This document shows, piece by piece, positions 47,331 through 58,881 of a stretch of 64,000 nucleotides of DNA (position 1 is its first letter; each line of letters begins with the position of its first letter). The notes beneath the pieces are model-generated. The model was not told where the DNA came from and made no database searches. It saw nothing but the letters and a program-made list of their open reading frames with translations. The stretch is from Hyperoplus lanceolatus (lineage: Eukaryota; Chordata; Actinopteri; Uranoscopiformes; Ammodytidae), in NCBI GenBank assembly GCA_026929865.2, contig CM049403.1, positions 34,427,501 through 34,491,500 of the forward strand. Direction: 5' to 3'. The translations under genes and the position numbers were made by a program.

Positions 47331-47735
47331 CTTGCCAATAATCATTGAAAAGCCTGTTTATTTCCCTTTCAAACGGTGCCACAAATGTAAATAAAATGCA
47401 TTTGTGGGATGAGCAGCAGAGTTGAATATGTGGGTTGCGCCCAAGAAAAACAAGCCAAATCGTCTTGGCCAAAGCCAGGCTGTGTATGGTTTTATGGTTA
47501 TGCGTCAGACTTCTATCATCAGCTGTATGTGCATGTGGAAGAACAATACACAGCCACAACAGCCTGGCACCTCCAAAAACATTGTTGGGCATTGTCAGAG
47601 AATATTTGTTTAGTTTTTCCTGGGTGCAACCTACATACTCAACTGCTCATCCCGCAAATGCATTTTATTTACAATTGTGGCACCATTTGAAAGGGAAATA
47701 CAGCCTTTCTAACGTTTCTTGGCAATATTTATTGC
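47331..47735. mobile_element. Palindromic MITE
   Basis: Left arm AAAGCCTGTTTATTTCCCTT, GGTGCCACAAATGTAAATAA, GTTGCGCCCAAGAAAAAC is complementary in order to the right arm GTTTTTCCTGGGTGCAAC (approximately), ATGCATTTTATTTACAATTG and GAAAGGGAAATACAGCCTTT. About 400 bp; the ORFs across it are incidental. Confidence 0.75.
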
Positions 47736-48056
47736 GAAGAAGCATTGTTACAACAAAGAAATACTCGGCCAAACAAAAATTTGTATACACACACATATGT
47801 ATATATATATATACTGTATATATAGGGGAGAGTGGCCTAAGCTGTGCGGTTGGGGAAGTGTGCCATCCCTTGTTTCTCGAAAACCATAGAAGAAATTGGA
47901 AATGTGACCACATATTTAAGAAAAGCCATCCATTTGACTCATCCTGTAAAGAAGGGAGAAACATGGAATAAGATATAAGCACATTTAAACTAAAAAACAG
48001 TTTTTTGCCTTTCATGATCATGGTTTTTTGATTATTGTGTCTGAACAATTATAGAC

Positions 48057-51000
48057 CAGTGTTTCCCGCACGTTCACTCAGCAGCGGCGCAGCGTGAACG
48101 TGCGCCGCTTCTATAAAAATCCTTCTCCTCCGCATTTTCTATTTTTTTTTGTAGGCCCACGTAGCTCCTTTTAGAAAATGGGCAGCGCGTAACGTAAATT
48201 GCGCAACACGCGGCACATCATCACATAGCCAACATCTAAGAAGAAGAATAACCTAACAGCGAGTGTTGGCAGTTGTTGGCAGTAGTAGCCTACACGGTTG
48301 CAAAGTTACATTGATTCCAGCAGCGAGTGAAGCGGAAGAGCGAAGTGTAGCGGAGGAAACTGGTGAATGTAGCTTACCGCGCTGATTTGCTTGTATCACT
48401 GGTTTCACTTCAGAGGTGTCGGCCAGAACACCACTTATGGCCAAAAACGTCAGATTATAAGCATGAGACTAGGAGAGGAGGAGTAGGGTTTATCCGCTCT
48501 TTATTTTCTTCTCTTTCACAGACACAGCAGCACACAGATCGCGGGAAAAGAACAAAGGGTTTAACTCCGCTCCTGATGAGACGTTGGAACAGCTGTTATT
48601 GCGACCCGCGAATCGCTGCCGTTAAAACATGCATAAAACTATAACAGCAATCTTACTCACACACGGGTGATTCCACAACTCAAACAAACATGTTATGTAC
48701 AAACTGTAGAATGATCGCTACATGCACGCTCGCACATCTGACCGAGCGAGAGGAGAAAGGAAACTAGTAAAAAGACTCTCCAGCCGACTGACGTCACGGC
48801 CCTAACTGACAGCTACCCACACTAAACAAAACACAACTTAACACACTGTAAGAAGTATTAAACACTGTAACCTATAACTTTGGGGCCTTTTCTACACGAA
48901 GAAAGAAGGAAAGAGAGAGAGAGAGAGAAAGTTGCTAAAATGTGTCGCTACATGACCTCCAGTGTTAAAAACCCTCTGAGCCCTATCGTAATTTTATTTT
49001 ATTTTATTTTATCTAGGCTATAAACCGTAACCGCCGTGCCGTTTTTCCTCTAGTAGACTATTGTGTGTGTGTGTGTTGTTGTCGCTCTTTTTGGATCACT
49101 CATAGCCTTTACAGAAGCTTATATCCAGTCAGGAGCTTCTAGCCTAGGTATTTTCGGGAACTGTTAGATCCGATGTTGTTCTTTATTGCCATATACAATC
49201 CGTTTTCATCAAGTATTTTAGTTAGGGATTTATGCTAATCGCCTGTAAGCATGTGGTCAGTAGCATACATGCAGGGAAAAAGCCTATGGACTTTTTAAAA
49301 GATCATGAATAGTTTCTATTATGTATAATTTATATTTATTTTAGAATTTTCTCATCACTTTTTGACTCCCAAGACTAAGAAGAAGTGTTTTAAGCAATAA
49401 CAAGCTTAATCAATGTGTCTTTTTGTGTCATATCAATAAATAATTGTGAGATATTTTTAGCTTTTTTACTGTCTAATTGATCATTTCCTACATTCAAACG
49501 ACATCACTGCAGCACACATTCTTATAGTCCAGGTTGTGGCCCAAATACCTACTCTCCTGTGGACTCTATCTGTGACCGGGCCACAAGGTCGTCTCCATGG
49601 CTGCAGACTGCCACTACGTCTGGACAGAGATAGCTTCATGGAACACACACACACACACACACACGTAAACACATAGCACACACTTCCCGACCTCTCTAGC
49701 CTTCCTGAATCTTCCCCCTCTCCCTCCCGTCACAGCGCGGACGGCTGCGGGTGGGGCGCCTGCCGGCTGTGTACGCCCCCTAGCGCCTGAGTTGTGACAC
49801 CTACCGTCCCACGAACCCTTAACCCATTCCTCTGTGCTTATCGACGTGTCTATTTGTCTGTGGCGTTATCTTGTTGTTGCTTACTATGCCAAAGTGGTTT
49901 TTGTACTAATCACACACCAACTAAGGAGCTATTGTGAGAGTAGCTTTTTTTTAACCTGTCTTCCTTGATGTTCTCTTTATCCTTCCTACTTTAAGGGGCG
50001 CAGCGCACGCTGCCGACTCTTCAGTGTATCCCCCCTGTCTCCCATGTTTGTTTATTGTCACTCAATGTCTCTTGGTGGGGTATAACTGTAAACAAAATTT
50101 CGTTGTTTTGGTACAATGACAAAATAAAGTATCTTGAATCTTGAAATAAATGATAGCTTGACAGCTATGCATGATAGGGGTGATGAATGCAATCTTAATA
50201 AGAGAATAAATCCAGGCAAACCAAAACATCTCAAAAATGGCTTAGGGCTCAGAGGTTAAAAGGCTGGTACAAGCTCTTAACGGATGCACTGTGCACAATG
50301 TATATATACATAGTTAAATAATATATATTACATTAGCAGATGAGTCTAAAAAGCTGGGTGAAAAAGAAAAGGCAGACGGGGACAATGGAGGAGCTGAGGT
50401 TAGTGAAGCAAATTAGGGAAGCAAACTTTCAAGCTAATGAGAATTTTCTTTTGGATTTGAATGCATAATGCTAGGTGATATTATTTGAACATTACAAATG
50501 CATGTATATAGGGTAATTTGAATGAAACAAATAAGATTTCTAGCATTTCTTACTTGTTGTTTAAGTGCTCAAGTTTATTACAGAAAATACAGGTAGACCA
50601 AGTAAGGGAGGAAAGAGAAGTGACAGAGAAGCAAGGAGAACAAGAGAGAGAGGGTGCAGTGGTAGATCCTGAGAGGTGTTTTGCCCATGATTGCAGGAGA
50701 TTTCATTTTTGAACAATGTGTCTTGTGTAAAAAACAGTGTGTAGTGTTTTGAAAGAAGTGTGTTGGAGAATTTCAAACACAGTGCAAAGCACTTATTGTG
50801 TTTGTAGGGTTGGTGCTTGTGTTTAGGGCATGGTCACCAAAGTTAGAGGCTGTGATGCTTTGGGCATAGCAACCACTTTTAGTGTTTAAGCATTAGGCAA
50901 AAATCTGTAAATAAATTGTGCAAATTATTTTTGCGTTGAGGCATTTTTTGTTTAAATATTAATTTCTATACAAAAATGTCAAAATCTGTAAGACACAAAA

Positions 51001-51216
51001 GGCAAAGTTACAACACCAATAATCCTATCTACAGTAATACACAGGACTGTGTGAATAGGATTTAAGTGCATATTCTCCTCTCAAAGTGCACCAGATTCAT
51101 GGATTCCAATGTAAAGGGTACAAAAGAAATTCGGACAGGGGAGCATGCCCACGGACCCCCTAGAGGGTTCGGGGACCACAGCACCGCTGCTGAAAAAAAT
51201 CCTGCGGGAAACACTG
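48057..51216. mobile_element. hAT-like element nested in the 47823-52265 element
   Basis: CAGTGTTTCCCGCA and TGCGGGAAACACTG are exact inverted ends. Flanks TATAGAC and TACACAC only weakly resemble a target duplication. The 3.2-kb interior has no long frame; it includes a LINE tail at about 49980-50160 (ACAAAATTTCGTTGTTTTGG, ATAAAGTATCTTGAATCTTG) and a (CA)n tract at 49644-49664. Confidence 0.8.
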
Positions 51217-51642
51217 TACACACGTTTGAAAACATTTGACACATGTTTTAGTGCTTTAGTATGCTACACTTTGTGTCTATATAGTTAGCACGATGTCAGC
51301 CCTAAACTGCTGCATCATGCCTATTATCCAAAATTCTGGGGTTGGGGTGATTTGTGCCAAAGGGCCTATGTGAGTTATAAGTAAGTAAAATATATTTATA
51401 AAAGCACATTTATGACAGTTTGCACTGTCCAAAGTGCTGTACATAGTGCATTCAGTAGATAAACAATGAAGGTAAAATAACAATAATAAAAATAAAAGAC
51501 ATAAAGCCCATACATCCACAAATATAAACAATGATAGTAGTGCAGAGGTAAGATAGTTAATGGGGAGGAAAAACCAGGGTGTAAAGATGGGTTTTGAGCC
51601 TTGATTTAAAGGCAGCAATGGAGGGGGAATCACATTTGTCAG

Positions 51643-51876
51643 GTGGCAGTTGGTTCCACAAGCACGGAGCAACTAGTGCGAAGTACATTTCTGAGAGTTG
51701 TGCCAGTGGCATGGCTGTATACGCTCGTCACCAAAAAGAAAGTGATTGTCTACAGTAGCTCAGAAGAGACTGACATCTCCATTCCACTTAACAACACCAC
51801 TGATGAGAGTTCAGATGGCCAGAAAGATGATAATGGTGACTTTGTCATTGTGAGCTTTGCAGGCAAAACCACCTAG
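51643..51876 (+). other. Small ORF, probably a transposon-protein fragment
   Basis: A 77-codon frame with an acidic stretch and DDNGDFVIVSFAGKTT at its end. GDFVIVxFAGK resembles a C-terminal region I associate with transposon-encoded fish proteins, but I cannot name the family. It lies in the right arm of the 47823-52265 element. Confidence 0.3.
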
Positions 51877-52353
51877 ATCTGCTAGGCCTTGTTTAAGAAA
51901 ATTGACCTTCAATCTTTGTAAAATATTTACTTTAAATAAACCTTAAATAAGTAATTGTCTTATGGATTTGTCTTGCATTACAGTTTATGAGATATATATA
52001 TATATCAATGGCACAATTTACCCCATGGTATTCTCTCCAACTGCACAACTTACACCACACCGGGGGCAAGTTGTGCAACAAGACAACTTTTTTTCCGAAA
52101 GCTATATTCCTTAAACAGTTTATTCCAGATCCAAAGTTTTTATTGCCAGGGATGCACAACATCCTGAAATATATGTACATATTTGAGTTGGAGACATAAC
52201 CGTCAAGGCCTCATTTTAAAATCACTTTGAGTAAAAAGTTGCACAACTTAGGCCACTCTCCCCTACAGTATATATATATTTATATATATTATATAGTGTT
52301 TCTTTCATTATTTTAATCAATCACTCAACTGTTTCATTTTTAGCTGATTGAAA

Positions 52354-55300
52354 ATGAGGCGCTCAACAACAACGCCACCACCTTCCATTGAACAATGGAC
52401 CAAAGAAGACGTCCACCAGTGGCTAATGACAGAGGTCAAAACTCATGAGACATGTGCAGACACATTCTCTGAAGAAGAATGGTCAGGTAGCAGTTTATTA
52501 TATTGTGACAAGAAAGACATATTGGACTTGGGACTAAAACATGGTCCTGCTGTCAAAATCAAATCTTACCTAGAGAGTCTGAAAAAAGGAGCACAGCAAG
52601 AGTCACAGTTTCCAGCATATGTGGAAAACTGGACAAAGGAGCAAGTCTCCAAGTGGTTGCTGCAGCATGTGAAGGTTGATGGCAAAAATGCAGAACGTCT
52701 CAAAGAAGAAGACGTGTCTGGAGATTGCCTGGTTTGCTTCGAGAAGCAGGACTTTCTGGACCTAGGGTTGAAAAGTGGTCCTGCTATTAGGATTCTGGCA
52801 GAACTCCGTCAGTTGAAACCAGAGAAACCAGAGCCAACACACATCCCCAACCTTCACACCAGCACAGATCAAAAAGAAGCTGCAAACCCCATTACGCCTG
52901 ACTTAAATCTGGCTCAGGCCATGACCGCAAAACAAGAAGAATCGTATAACAAAACTGATTCAAAAACTGACAAAATGTTGGAATATAAATCAGAAAAAGC
53001 TCAGCAGCAGCCATCCAAGAAATCTTCCGAAAAGGCCGAAATTTGGCCGCCAAATTCACACAACGTGGGAGTCAAGAGGAAAGAAACAATTTTGGTAAAT
53101 ATCTATATTGTTTTAAATGTCATAGTATCTGAAATATTGTATCCTGTAAATAAACTTAAAATAGTAGGGGAGAACGGGGTAAGTAGGCACACTTTTTACT
53201 CTAGTGAGAATTGCTTATCACCTAAACATCTTGCAATAGTCATTCCTACATTAAATTGAAGCTTAAGGTGTTGGCTTGAAATGTGTACCCCTCACTTTTT
53301 CTATCTTATTGTAATAAAGAAGAAATTAATCATCAAAGACACCCTTACACATTGTGACAACCAACCCCATCAAGGGGTCGGTTGTCAAACACTATGGGGT
53401 TGTTTGTCACAATGTTATCTTAATGGGAATAATCTTAAAAAGAAGGCAAGCAAGTAGAACTAAATTTGAAAGTTTAATTGCATTGTCAAGTTGACAAATA
53501 GGCCTACATAACTTACTGTAGCCTTGGCAGTTGGTCTAGTTTGGGATGCACTGGGTTGTTTTGATTTTGTTGCTTTTTTTTCTTTTGCATGCTAGCTGCC
53601 TTTTCCTGCTCTATTCTTTCCTTCTCTGGGGTGTCAGTGAGGATACAGCTTGACAATTTATTTCATTATTGGGTTCCTTTTCTGGCTGCAGCCTTGAGAT
53701 AACATGTGACAACCAACCCCCCAAAAAATGTGACGACCAACCCCACCTTGAATGTCTTGCTAGCATCAAGGCCAACAACCATCTGACAACTAAGTAGCTT
53801 GCTAACCACAATCTAAACTATAGTTTACCCTTCACACTTTGTATGGGTAACAAGTGTTTTGTTATAAACCCAATGTGTAAAAGCCTAGAAGAAAAATGCT
53901 GAGGAGCTAAATATTTTGAATTTGACATGAAAAACACAAACAGTCATCTCACCTCAAATTCAGCAGTCTAACTCCAAGGAAGACAATGTAGGTGACCTCT
54001 GATCCCAATTCTGGATATTTACATACCAAAATTTCACAGACGGCACCTTCTGGTTCCGAGATATAACGATTGTGACAACCAACCCGTGTGACAAATTACC
54101 CCGTTCTCCCCTACACATAACATAAAAGTCACGAATGAGAGGGCGGGGGGGTGGGGGGGGGGCACTCGTGGTATAGTGGTTAGGGGCTCAGTCCTCAAAA
54201 GCAGACGACCACGGGTTCAAAACTGGCCCTTGGTCGACACCAAACTGTCTAATAAAGGATGAATTGCCCAAAAAAATATTTAATAATAATAACAATAATA
54301 ATTTGACAATGAGTTGTTTTATAAAAAAAACATACCAAACTGTGAATTGAAAAACGTTTCGTCTAAATATTTATTTCTGTTTCTTTCTGCAGGCCAACGT
54401 CCTACCAGAAATACCCAAGATCACTGTGAATATCCAGGAAACCCTAGAAAACCTTTCAAAAACAGATATGAAAAAATTTCACTTCCACTTAAAAGACTAC
54501 TCTCAATCCAAGCGGAAGCCTATTCCGTGGGGTAATCTGGAGGACAAGGACACCCTCGACACAACTAAGTTAATGACTGACCACTATGGAAGCAATGAGC
54601 CTTTACGAATCACAAAAGACATCCTCAGGGACATCGGTCAGCGTCAACTGGCTAACCAACTGGAACACAACATGGGTAAGAGAATCAAAGTAAAAATATA
54701 TTCAAAGAGTGATGTTTCATTACATTGGCTTTAAACACATACTCAGTAGAATTTTCCTAACAAGCAAAGTATAGTCATACAAAAATAATCCCTCTCAAAG
54801 ATCACTTTTTCCCCACCAGGTCAACTGGAGCAGCAGTGTCTTTTTGTTAGTGTTTTATTTTCTACTTATTAATCATGTAGTTTACTGTTTACAGGGCAAC
54901 TGGAGCAGAAGTGTCCTACTAAAGAAGCTCAGAAGAAAGAAACCAACCAGGGTGACAAACTTAAGGATTTGTTAACTTGTGCGGAAAACTCACTTGACAG
55001 CTTTACCAGATTTGTTGTTGTTGTAAACAAGAGCAGTCCAGAACAGGTGCCGTATCTCCAGTTTTTGAATAAGCTGAAACTGTTCTGTGTGTTAGACTTT
55101 GACCCTAACTCTAATGCTACAGGTGGACTGTGTCATTCATACAGAGAGTCACGGGTGGCCAATCTGCATACACCCTCACAATATCAAGGACAGACTGATT
55201 CAGTGATTAAGAACCTTAATCTCTACAAACAGACCAGCTGGGTCTTCTGCAATGGCAGACATGACCTTGAAAGCGACTCCAACAAGGAGTTAGACTACAG

Positions 55301-58300
55301 GAACTGGCTGAGGAAATCATGCAAAGATATAGAGCAGTTGATTTCATTGATTTGCAACCCTGAAGTTCTTCTCCTTAGAAGAAGTCTCATCATATTCCTC
55401 CTACTTTCACCTGTGGACTCTGAGAAAGACCCGATCTTTGACACGTACATGTCTTTCATAAAAAACACTGAAGAGGAAAGGATCATCACTATTTGTGACT
55501 CTCAGAGCACGTATGAGAAATGGAGGGAGCTGATACAAGAAAAGTGTGATTTTGACATTGAACGTCTATCCATAAATGAACTATCCCTCAGTGAGATCAA
55601 TGGAACCATATTGGCCCTGGGACCATTCAGTAAGTCATCTGGAAGGCTACTTCCCTCTTCCGGTTCGAGCGCTGTTGTCCTAAAACAGAAGGATGAAGAC
55701 TTGTTGACAGCTCTGGACATTTTGTGTCTGAATCAATGCGAAAACATCCACGATGAAAACAGTCCAGAGTTTCAAGACTTCAGAGTCAAAGAAGAGGAGG
55801 AATTCTACAGAGGAGGGAAAGCCAAATGGTGGAACTTCTACTTCTGTGAAAAAGACAAAGAGAAGCCATTTGTCAAAAGAGACAAGTATGAAAATGTGAA
55901 GAAGATGATTAGGTCTCAGCTGGAACATTCAAAGGACATGTGTGTTCTACTCAATCTATTTCACCATCCGGGCTGTGGTGGCACCACATTAGCAATGCAT
56001 GTAATGTGGGATCTCCGTCAGGAGTTCAGATGTGCCGTGCTCAAAGACAACACGCTGCCTGAGGAAGAAGTTGCCATTCAAGTCAGTAGACTCATGAAAC
56101 TTGAAAGTGAGAAACCATCTCCAGTTTTGCTGTTAGTTGATGATTTAAATGAAACCAAGAATCCTTCCGATCTTGTGAACTGCATTCAAAAAGCTGCAGT
56201 GGATAACTTAAACAAAACTGTGGATGACGCACAAAACTGCAAAGTCATCATCCTAAACTGTGTTCGTTCCCATAGCCCAAAGGAGCAATACAGACAACAC
56301 AATCCAACACAAAGTCAATTCATTACTTCTAAATTGACACCAGAAGAACAGAAGGAGTTTGAAAAGAAACTCAGAGATCTCAAAGAAACTCATGAAAAAC
56401 CTGAAAACTTTTACAGCTTCATGATCATGGAAAGCAATTTTGACCAAAAATACATAGACGATCTTGTTTGTAACACACTGGAAAAGTTTGATTTCAGCAA
56501 AAAGGAGGACAGACTGTTTGCCTTCCTTGCATTACTGAACACCTATGTGGCAGCATCTGAAATCTCTCTCTCACTCTGTGAAGATTTTTTGGGGATGAAA
56601 ATGATTCGCTGGGAAGGGGATAGTATAATGGAAAGAATGCAGCCATATTCAAACTTTCTCATCATAGAAAGGGTTGAAGATTGGGGAGGATACAAAGGAA
56701 TCCGAATCCTTCATCAAACCATAGCATCTGTATGTCTGGAAGAATTGGAAAGAAGCTGCTATCTAAAAGTAAGTGATATCACGATGGAGATTCTTCACTG
56801 TGATCTGTTCTTCAGTGTTGGAGTTGTCAAACACAGGTTCATGCTCTCAGTTCAACAGATGTTGATTGAAAGGCAGTGCAAGAAAGATAGTGATGAAAGA
56901 GAACTGTTTTCTCTTCTCATTGACAAAATCCACAACCAGCAAGGGAGACAAACTGTCGAGGAAATCTTTGAGACAGCAGCATCCAGGTTTGTGTGAAGTG
57001 CATCTATTCCTCAGGCACTGGCAAGATACTTGTACATCAAAGAGCGTGACTTCCCAGAGGCTCTGAAATGGGCTGAGAAGGCCAAGAACATTAAAGAAAA
57101 CCCATTCACATTTGACACAATTGCACAGATTCACAAAAGCAATTTAAAAACTAACATCGACAGACAAAATCAGGAGACATCACACAATCCAGAAGACTTG
57201 GACATTGACCTTAAAATGGCACAACATGCTATCACATCATTTAAAAGGGCTCAAGAGCTGGCAGAGGCAGAGGATGAACCTGAGAAGGAAGTTGCTGATG
57301 ATGAGTCAGATGACTATCCCAGGAATTCATACAATGTTAATGGCTATGTTGGTGTGCTGGAAATTGCTTTCCTGATCTTTGAGATACTGAGCAGGTTGCC
57401 CTTCTTTGAGGAACGTGATCCAATGAAGAAGAAGTACCTTCAGAGTTTTCTGCAAAGAAAAATCCCAATCACCAGTGTGTATAAGGAGGACAATGAGATC
57501 AACAACAGATACGTGGAGATCATCAAAGAACACGAGCTGTTTCTCCTCAGTTTGAAAACTGAAGTGAAAGAAACTTTTGAGTATCTTGACAGTTACTTCA
57601 TGTATATAAAAGCGAACAATTCAGAATTTGATACAAAGAATCGTTGGACAGCCAGTGATCTTTTTAAAAAGTATGTTACTCTTTTTTGCTCTGCACCAGA
57701 GGACATGAAAAAAGAACGACAAAACAATCCTACTCTCAATTTGAAAATTGATGTTGAGGAACGAAGATTGTTCCTTGAAGTGAAACAAGCAGATACATTT
57801 GCAGGGATTCTACAGCATTTGGACAAACCTGCCAAAGAAATTGAGGAGGTCACAGAGTGCTATGCATTCTTGCAAAAACAACAGCAGTTTATCAACCACA
57901 GACAAAAGACAAAGGAAACAATCAATTTCATCTTGTCAAACATCGTTCTTTACCTTTTGAAACAGAAATCTAAACATGTGAAGAATCACAGCCAGCTCTC
58001 TGCTCTACTTTCGAAAACCCTGCAAGATGTAGGACTTGGGTATCCCTTCCCGGACCCATACTACCTGGCCTTGTTGCTTTTCTGGCCAAGTCCAACTGAT
58101 GAAAATACAAAAATTGTGACATATGTAAGAGCAATTCGAAAGTCATCTTACAAGTGTCTGACTTCCCTGTTTCGAAAAAGGAGGGCTGTTACCCATCTCT
58201 ACCTGGGAAAAGAAGAGGGACTCAAGAGGCTTGTTTCTAAGCCCCAACTAGATGACCATTTTAAGAAGATGCGCCGGGATGACCTTGCACAACTTTGGCG

Positions 58301-58526
58301 GACTGGAGATTTTTTTAAGGAAAAAGCAATCTTCAACCGCCTTCAACGGGTCAGTGGAACCATTGAGCAAGGAGAGGTGTTTGCCAATTATGGAAAACTT
58401 AAAATCCCTGTGCGTCCAGCTCTCATTGCTGGTATCAGAAGTGGATTCCGCGCAGAAAAGGTTTCCTTTTACCTTGGTTTTGCTATAAATGGACCCATTG
58501 CTTATGATATCCAGATTGAAAACTAG
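52354..58526 (+). CDS. samd9l: Unit E: SAM-SAM-PYD-SAMD9/9L-like protein with one in-frame TGA
   Basis: Exons 52354-53094, 54393-54675 and 54895-58526 give 1551 codons, with TGA at codon 1042 (56994-56996). SAM1 (~8-75) and SAM2 (~86-153) resemble units A and C. Residues ~260-342 are a PYD (IQETLENLSKTDMKKFHFHL, NLEDKDTLDTTKLM). From ~365 the SAMD9/9L core begins: a SIR2-like region (VLDFDPNSN, YRESRVANLH), P-loop HHPGCGGTTLAMHVMWDLR with G701, and Walker B PVLLLVDDLNE (~751). After the TGA come TPR-like helices (SIPQALARYLYIKERDFPEA) and a C-terminal region ending GFAINGPIAYDIQIEN. Human SAMD9/9L are about 1590 residues, cytosolic, interferon-linked antiviral and growth-restricting proteins with an AlbA_2 anticodon-nuclease domain before the SIR2-like region. 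Only about 25 residues lie there in E, so AlbA_2 seems missing. The ATG at 52354 was chosen because MRRSTTTPPPSIEQW aligns with A and C. Confidence 0.85.
53165..54113. mobile_element. MITE-like element (TAGGGGAGAACGGGGTAA ends) in unit E intron 1
   Basis: TAGGGGAGAACGGGGTAA and TTACCCCGTTCTCCCCTA are exact inverted ends. The interior has several TGTGACAACCAACCCC repeats and their complements. The first six bases match the ends of the 47823-52265 element, suggesting a related group. Confidence 0.88.
54155..54275 (+). mobile_element. tRNA-derived SINE
   Basis: A-box-like GTGGTATAGTGGTTAGGGG and B-box-like GGGTTCAAAACTGG, with the tail CAAACTGTCTAATAAAGG. A G-run lies just before it. Located in unit E intron 1. 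Confidence 0.65.
54811..54842 (+). other. Duplicate acceptor and exon start in unit E intron 2
   Basis: CCCACCAG|GTCAACTGGAGCAGCAGTGT (from 54820) repeats the true start ACAG|GGCAACTGGAGCAGAAGTGT at 54895. Both would keep phase for the next codons (QLEQ), but the upstream copy lacks a donor nearby and runs to TTTTTGTTAG. Confidence 0.75.
56994..56996 (+). other. In-frame TGA in unit E
   Basis: The frame before (AASRFV) and after (SASIPQALARYLYIK) is the same, with no shift, and the next 509 codons are open and family-like. TGA could come from CGA by a CpG transition. The following bases AGT do not match the TGA-CTA readthrough context. Confidence 0.92.
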
Positions 58527-58737
58527 GGTAGTTAAGGTACAACAAGTGCAACACAAACACACAGACTTGAATGGCCCTGTGACTCACTGTGATGGAATTT
58601 CACACACAACCTATAAAAGCACATGAGCAAGCCAAAAGAAAGATTGCAGGGATAAATGTAAATCCCTCAGCTACAGTATATTTGTATATTTACAATGATT
58701 TTTATATTATTTTCTTGCTATCTCATCTTTCATATAA

Positions 58738-58881
58738 AGGCATTTTTATGCTTTATTGAAAGTGCAGAGAGACAGAGGTGAAATGGGGCAGAGAGGTGAG
58801 TGACATGCAGTGACAACCCGGGTCTGCTGTTGGGTCCGGCCCGGGGTGGGACGCCCTACCAACTGAGCTAAGGGCGCCCCT
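58738..58881 (-). mobile_element. SINE, minus orientation
   Basis: Reverse complement of the 27103 family: GGCATTTTTATGCTTTATTG at the left, CCAACTGAGCTAAGGGCGCC at the right. Closely matches the copy at 31676-31821. It would lie in the 3' UTR of unit E. Confidence 0.85.

Larger units (their letters stand above)
47823..52265. mobile_element. 4.4-kb element with TAGGGGAGAGTGGCCTAAG inverted ends, holding a hAT-like insert
   Basis: TAGGGGAGAGTGGCCTAAG at the left is complemented by CTTAGGCCACTCTCCCCTA at the right, and the complementarity continues inward (CTGTGC / GCACAA). 48057-51216 within it is a second element. The right arm also has an old LINE-like stretch (51390-51670). It ends 78 bases before the acceptor of unit E exon 1. 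Confidence 0.8.

Noticed and set aside
47409-48048. Overlapping ORFs on both strands near 47.4-48.0 kb
   Set aside because: They lie across a palindromic MITE, which explains similar-looking frames on both strands; no protein family motif.
54969-56996. Separate gene starting at 54969
   Set aside because: The codon there is TTG, not ATG; the frame is open back to the acceptor at 54894 and joins the PYD exon in phase.
56994-56996. TGA as a selenocysteine codon
   Set aside because: SAMD9 proteins are not selenoproteins and I saw no SECIS-like structure in the 3' flank; a nonsense change or readthrough is simpler.
57030-58526. Independent gene starting at the ATG at 57030
   Set aside because: Same frame as the upstream ORF, separated only by one TGA, and it encodes the usual C-terminal part of SAMD9-like proteins.
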